The notes below the pieces were generated by a model that had not been told where the DNA came from, did not search any database, and saw nothing but the letters and a program-made list of their open reading frames with translations. A stretch of DNA of 64,000 nt, taken from Clostridium sp. CAG:492 (GTDB taxonomy: Bacteria; Bacillota; Clostridia; TANB77; CAG-508). The position numbers were made by a program, and so were the translations under genes. Positions 26,124 through 33,507 of the stretch are shown piece after piece. Position 1 is the first letter of the stretch, and each line of letters begins with the position of its first letter. The DNA is taken from assembly GCA_000434335.1 (NCBI GenBank), contig FR878232.1, forward strand, positions 15,727 to 79,726. The letters are read 5' to 3'.

Positions 26124-26272
26124 TGATTTTCACTCCTTAAATTTAATATTAATGTTTTAGCATTCTTATAAGTTGTAGAATTTTCTCCATATCTACTTTT
26201 GATATCTTCAAGTCTTTTGATATAACCAACATCATGATTAAATCCTAATACAAATAAATCTTTTAATTCCAT
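26117..26272 (-). CDS. Small 51-residue protein, unknown
   Basis: A reading frame from ATG (26272) to TAA (26117). Its end overlaps the start of the cutA-like gene by 7 bp, and the RBS of cutA lies inside it. Its own start is 1 bp after the upstream zinc-ribbon stop, so translation would be coupled. The product is MELKDLFVLGFNHDVGY followed by a charged helix. No known domain was recognised. Tight packing supports a real gene. Confidence 0.5.
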   Translation of the reverse strand: MELKDLFVLGFNHDVGYIKRLEDIKSRYGENSTTYKNAKTLILNLRSENQC

Positions 26273-26273
26273 T

Positions 26274-26507
26274 TTAAACCTCTTTATTTAAAAATCTTTT
26301 TTCTGCTTCAATTACCTTAGCATTATTTTTTATTAATGGTTCTTCTATACCATCCTCATTTATGCAATTAATGTATTTAAAATCTCCACCAATTCTTGTA
26401 TACTGATTTCCACCATCTATTGAACAAGCACCACACTTGCAACTTACACAATCGTGTAAATTTTTTGATTCAATTATATCATTACATTTTAAACATCTAA
26501 TTTTCAT
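26274..26507 (-). CDS. Small zinc-ribbon-like protein
   Basis: A 77-residue protein with CLKC near the N-terminus and a CVSCKCGAC cluster 15 residues on: a likely zinc site. The middle holds GGNQYTRIGGDFKYINCINE. Small proteins of this kind occur next to DUF1016 genes in Firmicutes; their function is unknown. Its start overlaps the end of the nuclease gene by 11 bp, so the two are coupled. Confidence 0.65.
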   Translation of the reverse strand: MKIRCLKCNDIIESKNLHDCVSCKCGACSIDGGNQYTRIGGDFKYINCINEDGIEEPLIKNNAKVIEAEKRFLNKEV

Positions 26508-27528
26508 TATCTAATCCTTCTAACCTTTTCTTTATTTCTTCAGGAGATGGTAATAAATCTTTCATTTGCTCTGGTAAAGAATCATGAATCTTATATGTTG
26601 CAACTCCAATAGGTTTGTCACTATTACTCAAAGCATATTCTACAACAGTCCTATTTTTTTCTTTACAAATTATAATACCAATTGATGGATTTTCACTTTC
26701 CATTTTAACCTGTTTATCTAATACTGTTAAATAAAATTGTAATTGACCAACATATTCTGGTTTGAATTCGCCTATTTTTAATTCTATTGCAACTAAACTC
26801 TTTAAACTTCTATGATATAGAAGTAAATCAATATAAAAATCATTTCCATCAACATTTAGATGATATTGATTACCCATAAATGCAAAATTTCCACCCATTT
26901 CTCCAAGAAAATCCTTTATATTGTCAACTAAAGCTCTTTCTAATTCTCTTTCAGAATGTTGTTCAGATAGTTCCATTATATCAAATATATACTCATCTTT
27001 TACTGCAAGTTTAGCTTGATTTACATACTTCTCAGGCAAAGTTTCATCGAAATTTGTCTGATTGATTAAATACTTTTCATAAGATTTATTTTCAATATGG
27101 TTAATTAGTACATCTTTCGACCAACCATATTTTTTTGTCATCTTTATATAAAATTCTCTTTCCAGATTATCTTTGCATTTTTCTGTTATAACAATATTTT
27201 TAGTCCAACTAATTTCTCGCACGAGTGGTGCGAGATTTTCTATATCTTTATATGTAATATAAAAATTTCTCATTCTCCATAAATTGCTTGCAGAAAATCC
27301 TTTTACTTCTGGGAATTCTTTTTGAATTTCTTTTGCTAAAACTTCAACAATTGATTTTCCCCAGCCCTTTTCTTGCTGTTGGTTATATATTTCTTCTCCA
27401 ATTCCCCAATACAAGTTAATTAGCGTTGTATTTACAGCTTTCATAGCTTCATATTGACTTTCTCTTATTTTATTTTTAATTTCAACAATAAAATTATTGT
27501 ATTCTGCATTTATTAGATTGTTTTCCAT
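26497..27528 (-). CDS. DUF1016 (YhcG-type) PD-(D/E)XK nuclease-like protein
   Basis: A 343-residue protein. The start is the ATG 6 bp after GGGAGG. The N-terminal DUF1016 part shows TLINLYWGIGEEIYNQQQEKGWGKSIVEVLA and FSASNLWRMRNFY. The C-terminal YhcG/PDDEXK part shows DFYIDLLLYHRSLKSLVAIELK, whose Asp and E-x-K match a PD-(D/E)XK nuclease core. Such proteins are frequent on mobile elements and near restriction genes; some are thought to act in defence or DNA handling. It is the second gene of the leftward cargo operon. Key nuclease residues look intact. Confidence 0.85.
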   Translation of the reverse strand: MENNLINAEYNNFIVEIKNKIRESQYEAMKAVNTTLINLYWGIGEEIYNQQQEKGWGKSIVEVLAKEIQKEFPEVKGFSASNLWRMRNFYITYKDIENLAPLVREISWTKNIVITEKCKDNLEREFYIKMTKKYGWSKDVLINHIENKSYEKYLINQTNFDETLPEKYVNQAKLAVKDEYIFDIMELSEQHSERELERALVDNIKDFLGEMGGNFAFMGNQYHLNVDGNDFYIDLLLYHRSLKSLVAIELKIGEFKPEYVGQLQFYLTVLDKQVKMESENPSIGIIICKEKNRTVVEYALSNSDKPIGVATYKIHDSLPEQMKDLLPSPEEIKKRLEGLDNEN

Positions 27529-27552
27529 TTTCAACCTCCCAATAACATAAAA

Positions 27553-28488
27553 CTATTCAATATAATTATTTTTCTTTTGTCTGCTTTTGTTTATATTTTC
27601 TCTATTTCTACATTGTATAGTGTCATATTCAGACTTAATATTTTCTGCAATAAATGGTTTACCACAATGTTTGCATAGTTTTACTTCTGTTCTTCCAGAA
27701 GTTTCATTTAGAAGTAAGATAGTTTCTATTATTTCACTTAAAGACATAAAATTCCATTTGAATTTTATTTGCCCATCTTCAGCACTATATGAAATATTAG
27801 GCTTTTTTAAGCTATCTCCAGTGATACTTTCTTGATATACTTGTCTTATATCTTCTGATACATCATCATAAAGGTAAGCACAAATTAAAAGCTTTTTATT
27901 GTATATAATTGTTGCAAAGTTAATAATTTCTGCAATAGTTTCAGCATAATTTTTTGAAAAAATTACATCATTAAGTCTATCTCCTTCAATTTGTTCAAAA
28001 TCATCATTAAGACCAGTATTTCTGTGATAATCGTTTGCTTTCATTGTATTCGACCAGTCAATTTTTGAATCTTTCCAAAAATATTTCTTTTCAAATTCCA
28101 ATGCACTTATAGAAGTATTATATCCTAAATTTACAGGGATATCTCCATTATCCATAAATTCATAATTTTCTGGCAAATATCTAAAATTACCAAGTAATCC
28201 ATAATTGCTTACAAATTCAAACACCAAATTTTGGAATTTTTCCATTTTACTTTGTGCTTCAATTGTTACTTCCTTATTGCCAAGTTTAAACATTTCATTA
28301 CCAACTGATTCTTTTCCTATTACTAATAAATCTTTTAATATTTGATTTTTTACTTCAAATGGATCATAGGTACTTGGCTTTGCATTTTTATCTGGGAATA
28401 TGTAATATTTATCGTCTTTTTTTTCAATGATATACTTACTGTACTTACACCATTTTGCAGTAAATTTAATCTTTTCTTCTTTAATCAT
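27553..28488 (-). CDS. DUF6076-like protein with C-terminal zinc motif
   Basis: A 311-residue protein. The ATG at 28488 follows a GAGGTG site; an in-frame ATG at 28500 lies upstream of that site and is less likely. Residues 1-260 are a mixed soluble domain I cannot name firmly. The C-terminus has CKHCGKPFIAEN and, 20 residues later, CRNRENINKSRQKK: a CxxC...C zinc-binding, basic tail as in DUF6076/CGNR-like proteins. It is the first gene of the leftward operon, 24 bp before the nuclease gene. A nucleic-acid-binding partner or regulator is plausible. Confidence 0.6.
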   Translation of the reverse strand: MIKEEKIKFTAKWCKYSKYIIEKKDDKYYIFPDKNAKPSTYDPFEVKNQILKDLLVIGKESVGNEMFKLGNKEVTIEAQSKMEKFQNLVFEFVSNYGLLGNFRYLPENYEFMDNGDIPVNLGYNTSISALEFEKKYFWKDSKIDWSNTMKANDYHRNTGLNDDFEQIEGDRLNDVIFSKNYAETIAEIINFATIIYNKKLLICAYLYDDVSEDIRQVYQESITGDSLKKPNISYSAEDGQIKFKWNFMSLSEIIETILLLNETSGRTEVKLCKHCGKPFIAENIKSEYDTIQCRNRENINKSRQKKNNYIE

Positions 28489-28579
28489 TTCACACCTCAT
28501 AAAAAATCTTATAAAATTTTATAAAACTAGTTGACTTTTATAATAATATGTTATAGATTTGTAATAGCTAAGCTACTAT

Positions 28580-28600
28580 ACTATTTCGATAAGAAATAGT
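28580..28600. promoter_or_regulatory. Inverted repeat in the divergent control region
   Basis: ACTATTTC-GATAA-GAAATAGT, 8-bp perfect arms, between the leftward cargo operon and xis. It is a possible operator and has no T run. Confidence 0.4.
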
Positions 28601-28623
28601 AAATATCTTACAACTATGTCTAT

Positions 28624-28652
28624 ATTATATAATTTTTAAAAAATATTGTCAA
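28624..28652 (-). promoter_or_regulatory. Consensus promoter of the leftward cargo operon
   Basis: On the minus strand TTGACA (28652-28647), 17-bp spacer, TATAAT (28629-28624): a perfect sigma-A match. The leader of about 130 nt contains the inverted repeat at 28580. Confidence 0.75.
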
Positions 28653-28698
28653 TAGATGGTCACTTTACAAAAAACTTAAATTGAAGGGAGGATTGCTT

Positions 28699-28902
28699 AT
28701 GAATAAGGTACAAGTAAAAGAAAAGCCAATGCCAGTTATTTATACTACTGCAGATATTTGCAAAATGTTTCATATTGGTAGAGTAAAATGTTTAGAGCTA
28801 TTTCACAGAGCTGATTTTCCAGCACAGAAATATGGCAGAGGTTTTGGAATTGAAGCAAATGCTTTAGCAAATTATATGAGCTCTAGACACATTATTTCTT
28901 AA
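28699..28902 (+). CDS. xis: Excisionase-like helix-turn-helix protein
   Basis: A 67-residue protein. The ATG lies 8 bp after AAGGGAGG. It is a winged-helix/MerR-like DNA-binding unit: VIYTTADICKMFHIGRVKCLELFHRADFPAQKYGRGFGIEANAL. This is the excisionase pattern of Tn916-like and related elements. It bends DNA at the element ends and steers the integrase to excision. It lies upstream of the integrase, as usual. Confidence 0.8.
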   Translation: MNKVQVKEKPMPVIYTTADICKMFHIGRVKCLELFHRADFPAQKYGRGFGIEANALANYMSSRHIIS

Positions 28903-28911
28903 AAAGAAAAA

Positions 28912-29025
28912 GAGATTTAGAAATGGCACTTCTAAACCTCTTACAAATCACATGGGAATGTCTTCCTATGTAAATTCTCTGAAATTATTATAGCACAAGT
29001 AAGTAATTACTTGCAAGACATTCCC
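28912..29025. repeat. Nested inverted repeats between xis and int
   Basis: GAGATTTAGAA/TTCTAAACCTC (28912-28940), ACATGGGAA/TTCCTATGT (28950-28971), and GGGAATGTCTT (28954-28964) facing AAGACATTCCC (29015-29025). The last two share bases, so alternative RNA folds are possible upstream of the integrase. They may form an attenuator or protein sites. Confidence 0.4.
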
Positions 29026-29054
29026 TTTAAATTTTATTATGAAGGGAGTAAAAA

Positions 29055-30506
29055 ATGAGCAAGAAAAAAGAATTTGTCGAAGGTATTGACTATGTTATTA
29101 CTATAAGAAAAAGAAAGAAATTTATAAAAAATTCAAAGAAAAATATTTGTCCTATATGTGAAAATTGCAATCATAAAAATTTGTGTTTGAATAGAAGAAA
29201 CAAAGAAACTATGGAAAGGTGTAACAAGTGCAAAAATTGTAGTGATTGTGAAAATTGCGATAAATTTCACTTTTATGATGAATATGAAGGAAGGTTGTTA
29301 AAACTTGGAACAAATGCAAATACAGGCAAAGCAATTAGACAATCATTTTCTGGTAAGTCTGAATAAATCATTTTAGAAAAATTAAGAACACAGTTTATAA
29401 AAAATAAAGAAGAAGGAATAAAAGAAACAATTTATACACCAAATGAAGTTTCAATAATTGAACTTGCTAATGAAATTGAAGAAAATAAATTCAGACTTTC
29501 TAAAACACATGGTTCAGGATACAATAGAAATATGCAGACAATAAAAGCGTGTAGTGCATATAATTTTATGTTTAAGCCTATTCAGAATGTAACAAGAACA
29601 GACATAGAAAGATTTTTACAGGCAGAAAAGCACAAATCTAATTCTTCTATTTCAAAAGAGTATGCTATTATCAAAAATGCATTTGCACTTGCTTATAAAA
29701 AACATTTAATTGATAGAGATATTGCATTAGATTTTAATATTGATCCAGTAGAAAAACCTAAAAGTGAAAAACAAGATAAAGATGTTGTTGCTTTTACAAT
29801 AAGAGAAGAATATACACTAATTCAGTATATAAATACACATTATTCAAAATACAATAATATGCTTTTGTTAGCACTTTATACGGGAATGAGAATTGGAGAA
29901 GTTCTAGCATTAACAATTAACGATTTTGATTTTGATGAAGGTTATGGAACAATTAGTGTAAATAAAACTTTAACTAAAAATAAAAGTGGAAAAATAATAA
30001 TTGGAAATGTTACTAAAACCAAAAATGGAAAAAGAAATTTGCATTTAGATAAAGTTTCAAAAGAAGTTGCACTAAAAGCAATTGCGGAAATGACTCAAAA
30101 TAAAAGAAACCTAATATTCCTTCGCAGAGATGGAAAGCTATATTATGATAGTCAAATAAATAGTGCATTTAAAAGAATTTGTAAAAATGCTGGGATAAAA
30201 GTAATTATGACTAAACATAGAAAAGTGTCTAAATCAAAAGGAGTTCACTATGTAAATGAACAGACCAGTGAGGCACATACACATATGTTAAGACACACAT
30301 TTGCAACTAGATGTATTGAAGCAGGAATGGATTTAGCAACACTGCAAAAAGTTTTAGGGCATGCTAATATTCAAACAACTATAAATATTTATGGAGATAT
30401 ATTTGATTATCATCAGAAAAATCAAATGTATAAATATACAGAATATATGGACAAAATGAATGAAAAATATGAAAAACTATTTGAAAATAGTACGATACAA
30501 GAATAG
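29055..30506 (+). pseudogene. int: Tyrosine integrase with in-frame stop codon
   Basis: One reading frame is interrupted by TAA at 29364-29366. The first part (103 residues) is the Cys-rich zinc N-terminus seen in integrases of such elements (CPICENCNHKNLC, CNKCKNCSDCENC). Right after the stop the same frame goes on with [10 protein letters not shown]...YTPNEV...HGSGYNRN, then the core-binding and catalytic domains. The catalytic set is intact: LYTGMRIGE (Arg), [10 protein letters not shown] (His, Arg), [15 protein letters not shown] (His, Tyr). One base change (for example AAA, GAA or CAA to TAA) explains the stop. The catalytic domain could still be translated from an internal start near 29532, but without the arm-binding domain. 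Confidence 0.75.
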
Positions 30507-30538
30507 AACAATAATAAATAATTTGATAGAAAATATAT

Positions 30539-30555
30539 TCCCGACAATGTCGGGA
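30539..30555. repeat. Inverted TGTCGGGA pair near the right end
   Basis: TCCCGACA-A-TGTCGGGA. The same octamer appears twice near the left end. It is probably a recombinase arm site. Confidence 0.45.
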
Positions 30556-30616
30556 CAAAGATACGAAATTTGAAATCAACTGGTATTAAAGGAAAAGATG
30601 GCAAAAATAATTTGCT

Positions 30617-30628
30617 CATCTGCACCAA
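30617..30628 (+). repeat. attR: second copy of the tRNA-Leu 3' core
   Basis: CATCTGCACCAA, identical to 22221-22232. Confidence 0.75.
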
Positions 30629-30630
30629 AG

Positions 30631-30673
30631 TAATACCAAGGATTTGAGTGATTCTCGAGGTATTATTTTTTTT
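30631..30673 (+). terminator. Probable original tRNA-Leu terminator, displaced by the element
   Basis: TAATACC (30631-30637) and GGTATTA (30659-30665) pair, followed by eight T. It lies 3 bp after attR, where the pre-insertion tRNA would have ended. Confidence 0.65.
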
Positions 30674-30688
30674 GCCAAAAATTCAAAA

Positions 30689-30732
30689 GTTCTACAAAAA
30701 TTTTTTTACTATATTTTTTGTAGAACTTTTTA
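30689..30732. terminator. Hairpin terminator in the scar zone
   Basis: GTTCTACAAAAA (30689-30700) pairs with TTTTTGTAGAAC (30715-30726) and is followed by TTTTT. Confidence 0.7.
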
Positions 30733-30771
30733 GTTACAATTTTAATAAATTACTTACTACATCACCAGTTA

Positions 30772-30880
30772 CTACTTGGCAGATTTGTCAAGATAAGTAT
30801 ATATATTTGCAGTAGTATTGTAACTGGAGTGACCAAGCCAATTTTGAAGTCTTTTACTGAATTTTAGTCTAATTATAGAT
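30772..30880 (-). pseudogene. Remnant of a second tyrosine integrase (C-terminal end)
   Basis: The minus strand reads SKRLQNWLGHSSYNTTANIY then TYLDKSAK and a stop. This is the classic end of a tyrosine recombinase, with the WLGH histidine and the IYTYLD tyrosine box. Only about 30 residues remain, so an older element must have stood here. It is not the end of the integrase at 29055, which ends differently on the other strand. Confidence 0.7.
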
Positions 30881-31969
30881 TTTTTCTTTTTCAAAATATT
30901 TTTCGAACTTCTTTAGTTTAGAAGTGTATTCCTTTTCATTTATATTATCAGATTCTAAAGTTTCCTTTTTAGAAATATTACCGTTTTCATTTAAATATAT
31001 CTTATTCTTAATGTATTTATATTCCGTTGATGCATCAAAAAAGCATATTTTTACAATTCTATATTCATAATACTCTTTTGAATTAATGGATTTATACATG
31101 CAATGTATAGTTTGGTTATTTTCATAACCATAAGAGCTAGATTTTAAAAGTCTGCCAGTATTATCATAATTATTATCAATTCCAGTCTCTTGGTAATCTG
31201 AATATTGATCTACTTTTACTTTATTTTTTATATATATTAGATTTCCATTAGAAATCATTGGAGTCATTAATAGCAAAGAGTTATCATTACTTTGAGAATT
31301 TTTTAAATTATTGTTTTCTGTAGAATAACCAAGTGGAATAATATTTAATAAATCACAAAAATTACTAAAATTAATTTCTTTTAAGTTTTTTTCATATGCA
31401 ATTTCTATAATTGAGTCTTCAGTGTCATTTTTTTCGGTTATTAAAATACAATCTTTATTTTGGTAATTAATAGTTTTATAATTCAGAGTATAGTGCTCTT
31501 TGTATTCATTTTCAGTGTCTGTATATTTTGTAATAGTATTATCAACTATTAGTTCATCATTTTCTAAATAGTTGAAAGTGAGATTTAAAATATCCTTGTT
31601 ATTTGACAAAGAATTTGATATAGTTTCATACATTTTAGATATTTTGTTATTTTCATTGTATTCTATTTGTATATAATCTTTATTGTTTAAAATCACCTCT
31701 GTAATTCTATTGTTATCATCATATTTGTATTTAAAATTAAATTCTGAAATTTCATTGTTGTTTGGTGATTTGTATTTGTAATATGTTAAATTTCCTTTTT
31801 CATCAAATTTTTCGTCTAGGATAATTTTATCGTTTTTCATTAGACCCTGTCTATTTAATGTATAGGTTTCTAAAACAGATTGATTAGATTTATTGAAAAA
31901 TACAAAAAATCCCAATGTAAGTATAAAAATAATAATTAAAACAAGTAATAACTTTTTTTTGTTTGACAT
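30869..31969 (-). CDS. Membrane-anchored protein with YD-like repeats, unknown
   Basis: The start is the ATG 9 bp after GGAGG; upstream in-frame residues are not preceded by such a site. The product has 366 residues with one N-terminal membrane helix (about 6-27) and a surface-exposed part. Short repeats such as FDEKGNLTYYKY, YDDNNRITEV, YNENNKISKMY and YDNTGRLLKSSSY resemble RHS/YD-type units found in many secreted Gram-positive proteins. No catalytic motif was seen. It is a single gene beside the mobile element and overlaps the integrase remnant at its 3' end. Confidence 0.55.
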   Translation of the reverse strand: MSNKKKLLLVLIIIFILTLGFFVFFNKSNQSVLETYTLNRQGLMKNDKIILDEKFDEKGNLTYYKYKSPNNNEISEFNFKYKYDDNNRITEVILNNKDYIQIEYNENNKISKMYETISNSLSNNKDILNLTFNYLENDELIVDNTITKYTDTENEYKEHYTLNYKTINYQNKDCILITEKNDTEDSIIEIAYEKNLKEINFSNFCDLLNIIPLGYSTENNNLKNSQSNDNSLLLMTPMISNGNLIYIKNKVKVDQYSDYQETGIDNNYDNTGRLLKSSSYGYENNQTIHCMYKSINSKEYYEYRIVKICFFDASTEYKYIKNKIYLNENGNISKKETLESDNINEKEYTSKLKKFEKYFEKEKIYN

Positions 31970-31997
31970 ATAAAGTCCTCCTTTTTCATATATGTAC

Positions 31998-32026
31998 ATT
32001 ATAGCATAGTTGGGATATTTTGTATA
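31998..32026 (-). promoter_or_regulatory. Promoter of the YD-like membrane protein
   Basis: On the minus strand an extended -10, TGCTATAAT (TATAAT at 32003-31998), with a weak -35 TATACA 17 bp upstream. Confidence 0.5.
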
Positions 32027-32204
32027 TAAATGGCAATAATAAATTTCTGATTTTAGAAAAAAAGACACATAATTAAAACTTATGATACAATGTTGGGGTC
32101 GAATCAAACATTGAAAGAAAGAACTTACAACACAGAAATATGTAAACTATTAGGGCTATGAGCTTAGCAGATTTCACATTAAAGCCCATTCAAATTGTTC
32201 TTAA

Positions 32205-32392
32205 TTAGAAGAAGCACAAAAATTAGTTGAAAGATTAAAAGCAGAAGGAAAAATGCAGTAATTGGTCCTAAAGCTCCTTGGAAGAACGAAGATGGGCAAC
32301 CAGTTAACAATCAATCTAAAAATGCTGTAGGAATTTACATAGTAAAAGAAAGGGAATATAAAGAATTAGGCAATGACGAAGATGCACGATGA
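32205..32392 (+). pseudogene. Decayed ORF fragment
   Basis: LEEAQKLVERLKAEGK in one frame joins, across one lost A near 32255, to NAVIGPKAPWKNEDGQPVNN and a KNAVGIYIVKEREYKELGN end. Together they form a smooth 62-residue tail of a lost gene. The first part faintly recalls a SPOR-type domain; this is not certain. No start or RBS remains. Confidence 0.5.
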
Positions 32393-32408
32393 GAAAATAA
32401 AATAGAAA

Positions 32409-32434
32409 AAACCAAGGTACTCCTTGGTTTTTTA
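32409..32434 (+). terminator. Terminator after the decayed ORF
   Basis: AAACCAAGG-TACT-CCTTGGTTT hairpin followed by TTTAT. Confidence 0.8.
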
Positions 32435-32452
32435 TAAATTTTACAAAAACTA

Positions 32453-32482
32453 AAAAGCACGAGCGAAAATCACTCGTGCTTT
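32453..32482. terminator. Bidirectional terminator
   Basis: AAAAGCACGAG (32453-32463) pairs with CTCGTGCTTTT (32472-32482). On the minus strand it ends the 168-residue membrane protein gene. Confidence 0.8.
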
Positions 32483-32511
32483 TAGTCAACCAGATTATGC
32501 ACCTCCATTCT

Positions 32512-33018
32512 TTATTCCTTATCAAGTTGTTGATCTAGTTCTATTTCTTTGCAGCCAAAATAAATGAAAAATTCCGTGATTATTACTGAAATTATGGTTC
32601 CAAAGATGGAAACGATTCGGTCAAAAATGTTGGTGATATGTTCTACGTATTCCTTTATTTGCATATCATCTTCATTTTCAGGCCTCGTTATTTCGTATGT
32701 CATCCCCTTGCCGGGGACATCATCAGTCATAACGTCCGTGCTTCCATAGAAAACATTCACCTCATCATCAGAAACATATGTTTGGTATACAATCTGTCCC
32801 TTATAGATGATACGGATTTCTCCATCAGTATTCACAGTGCATGTCATATCTTTGTCGATGGTTTTTAAATTTACATCATTAAGCTCTAAAAGTGCGGCTA
32901 TTTCCAATTTGGAATTTGGCGTTGTAGTCCATACATAGTGGACAACAAAAATACCAAAAACCAATACTGCAATAAGCAGAATTGTTTTGAAAATATTCAA
33001 TTTGGTAGTTTTCCGCAT
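32512..33018 (-). CDS. Two-helix membrane protein, unknown
   Basis: A 168-residue protein with AAAGGAGG before the start. A membrane helix at about 10-30 is followed by an outside domain with VNTDGEIRIIYKGQIVYQTYVSD and a GKGMTYEITRPENED part, then a second helix at about 133-155 and a short charged end. No family was recognised. Base composition is less AT-rich than its surroundings and codons differ (CCC, GAC, CGG appear), so it may be a recent arrival. It has its own promoter and terminator. Confidence 0.6.
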   Translation of the reverse strand: MRKTTKLNIFKTILLIAVLVFGIFVVHYVWTTTPNSKLEIAALLELNDVNLKTIDKDMTCTVNTDGEIRIIYKGQIVYQTYVSDDEVNVFYGSTDVMTDDVPGKGMTYEITRPENEDDMQIKEYVEHITNIFDRIVSIFGTIISVIITEFFIYFGCKEIELDQQLDKE

Positions 33019-33370
33019 AGTATTCCTCCTTTATAATGTTTTTATATAAAATCCGATTACATCGGATAGAATTAAGTAATTAGGGGTCAATCTATTTAAA
33101 ATACATCATTGGAACTTGGTTCAAGATGCATATAATTTTTAATCTGATTTTCAATGTGCTCACCAGTATACATACGGGTTATTTGCATAAAACTTTAATA
33201 CACTTATATATCATAATGCATTTTACATAAAATGTCAACCATTTTACTAAAATCCTTTAAACACTTATTATTACAATTTATAAGAAATGAAAAAATATAA
33301 ATAGTAAAATTAAATGAATTAACAAAGATAAATCCAGATGAAAAATAAATCATAGTATATACAATAAAAA
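33019..33370. other. Non-coding stretch with a leader palindrome
   Basis: No convincing gene. It holds the 5' leader of the minus-strand membrane protein with the 7-bp inverted repeat ATCCGAT-TAC-ATCGGAT (33051-33067), the promoter below, and AT-rich spacer. Confidence 0.5.
33210..33238 (-). promoter_or_regulatory. Promoter of the two-helix membrane protein
   Basis: Minus strand TTGACA (33238-33233), 17-bp spacer, TATGAT (33215-33210). The leader is about 190 nt. Confidence 0.7.
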
Positions 33371-33387
33371 TGTAATAAAAATGTAAT
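33371..33387 (+). promoter_or_regulatory. WalR-like box upstream of surface protein 1
   Basis: TGTAAT-AAAAA-TGTAAT, starting 76 bp before the -35. Confidence 0.55.
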
Positions 33388-33446
33388 AATTGCCAATTAA
33401 ACGTATTTCCCTAGCAAAAACCTCCCAAAATGCTAAAAATATAAAT

Positions 33447-33474
33447 TTGACTTACAAAAAAAATAATTTAAAAT
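33447..33474 (+). promoter_or_regulatory. Promoter of surface protein 1
   Basis: TTGACT (33447-33452), 16-bp spacer, TAAAAT (33469-33474). Confidence 0.65.
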
Positions 33475-33507
33475 ATAGTTAAAATAAAAAGAGGGAGGAT
33501 TTGAGGA

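Larger units (their letters stand above)
22221..30628 (+). mobile_element. Integrative mobilizable element in tRNA-Leu(UAA), about 8.4 kb
   Basis: Bounded by 12-bp direct repeats of the tRNA 3' end. It carries RepA_N, TnpV, MobC, MobP relaxase, cargo genes, Xis and a tyrosine integrase at the far end. It has relaxase and accessory genes but no T4SS of its own, so it would need a helper to transfer. The integrase reading frame has an internal stop and repA a frameshift, so it may be immobile now. The tRNA is rebuilt intact at the left junction. Confidence 0.8.

Noticed and set aside
29364..29366. Recoded stop (selenocysteine or pyrrolysine) in the integrase
   Set aside because: The codon is TAA, which is not used for either amino acid.
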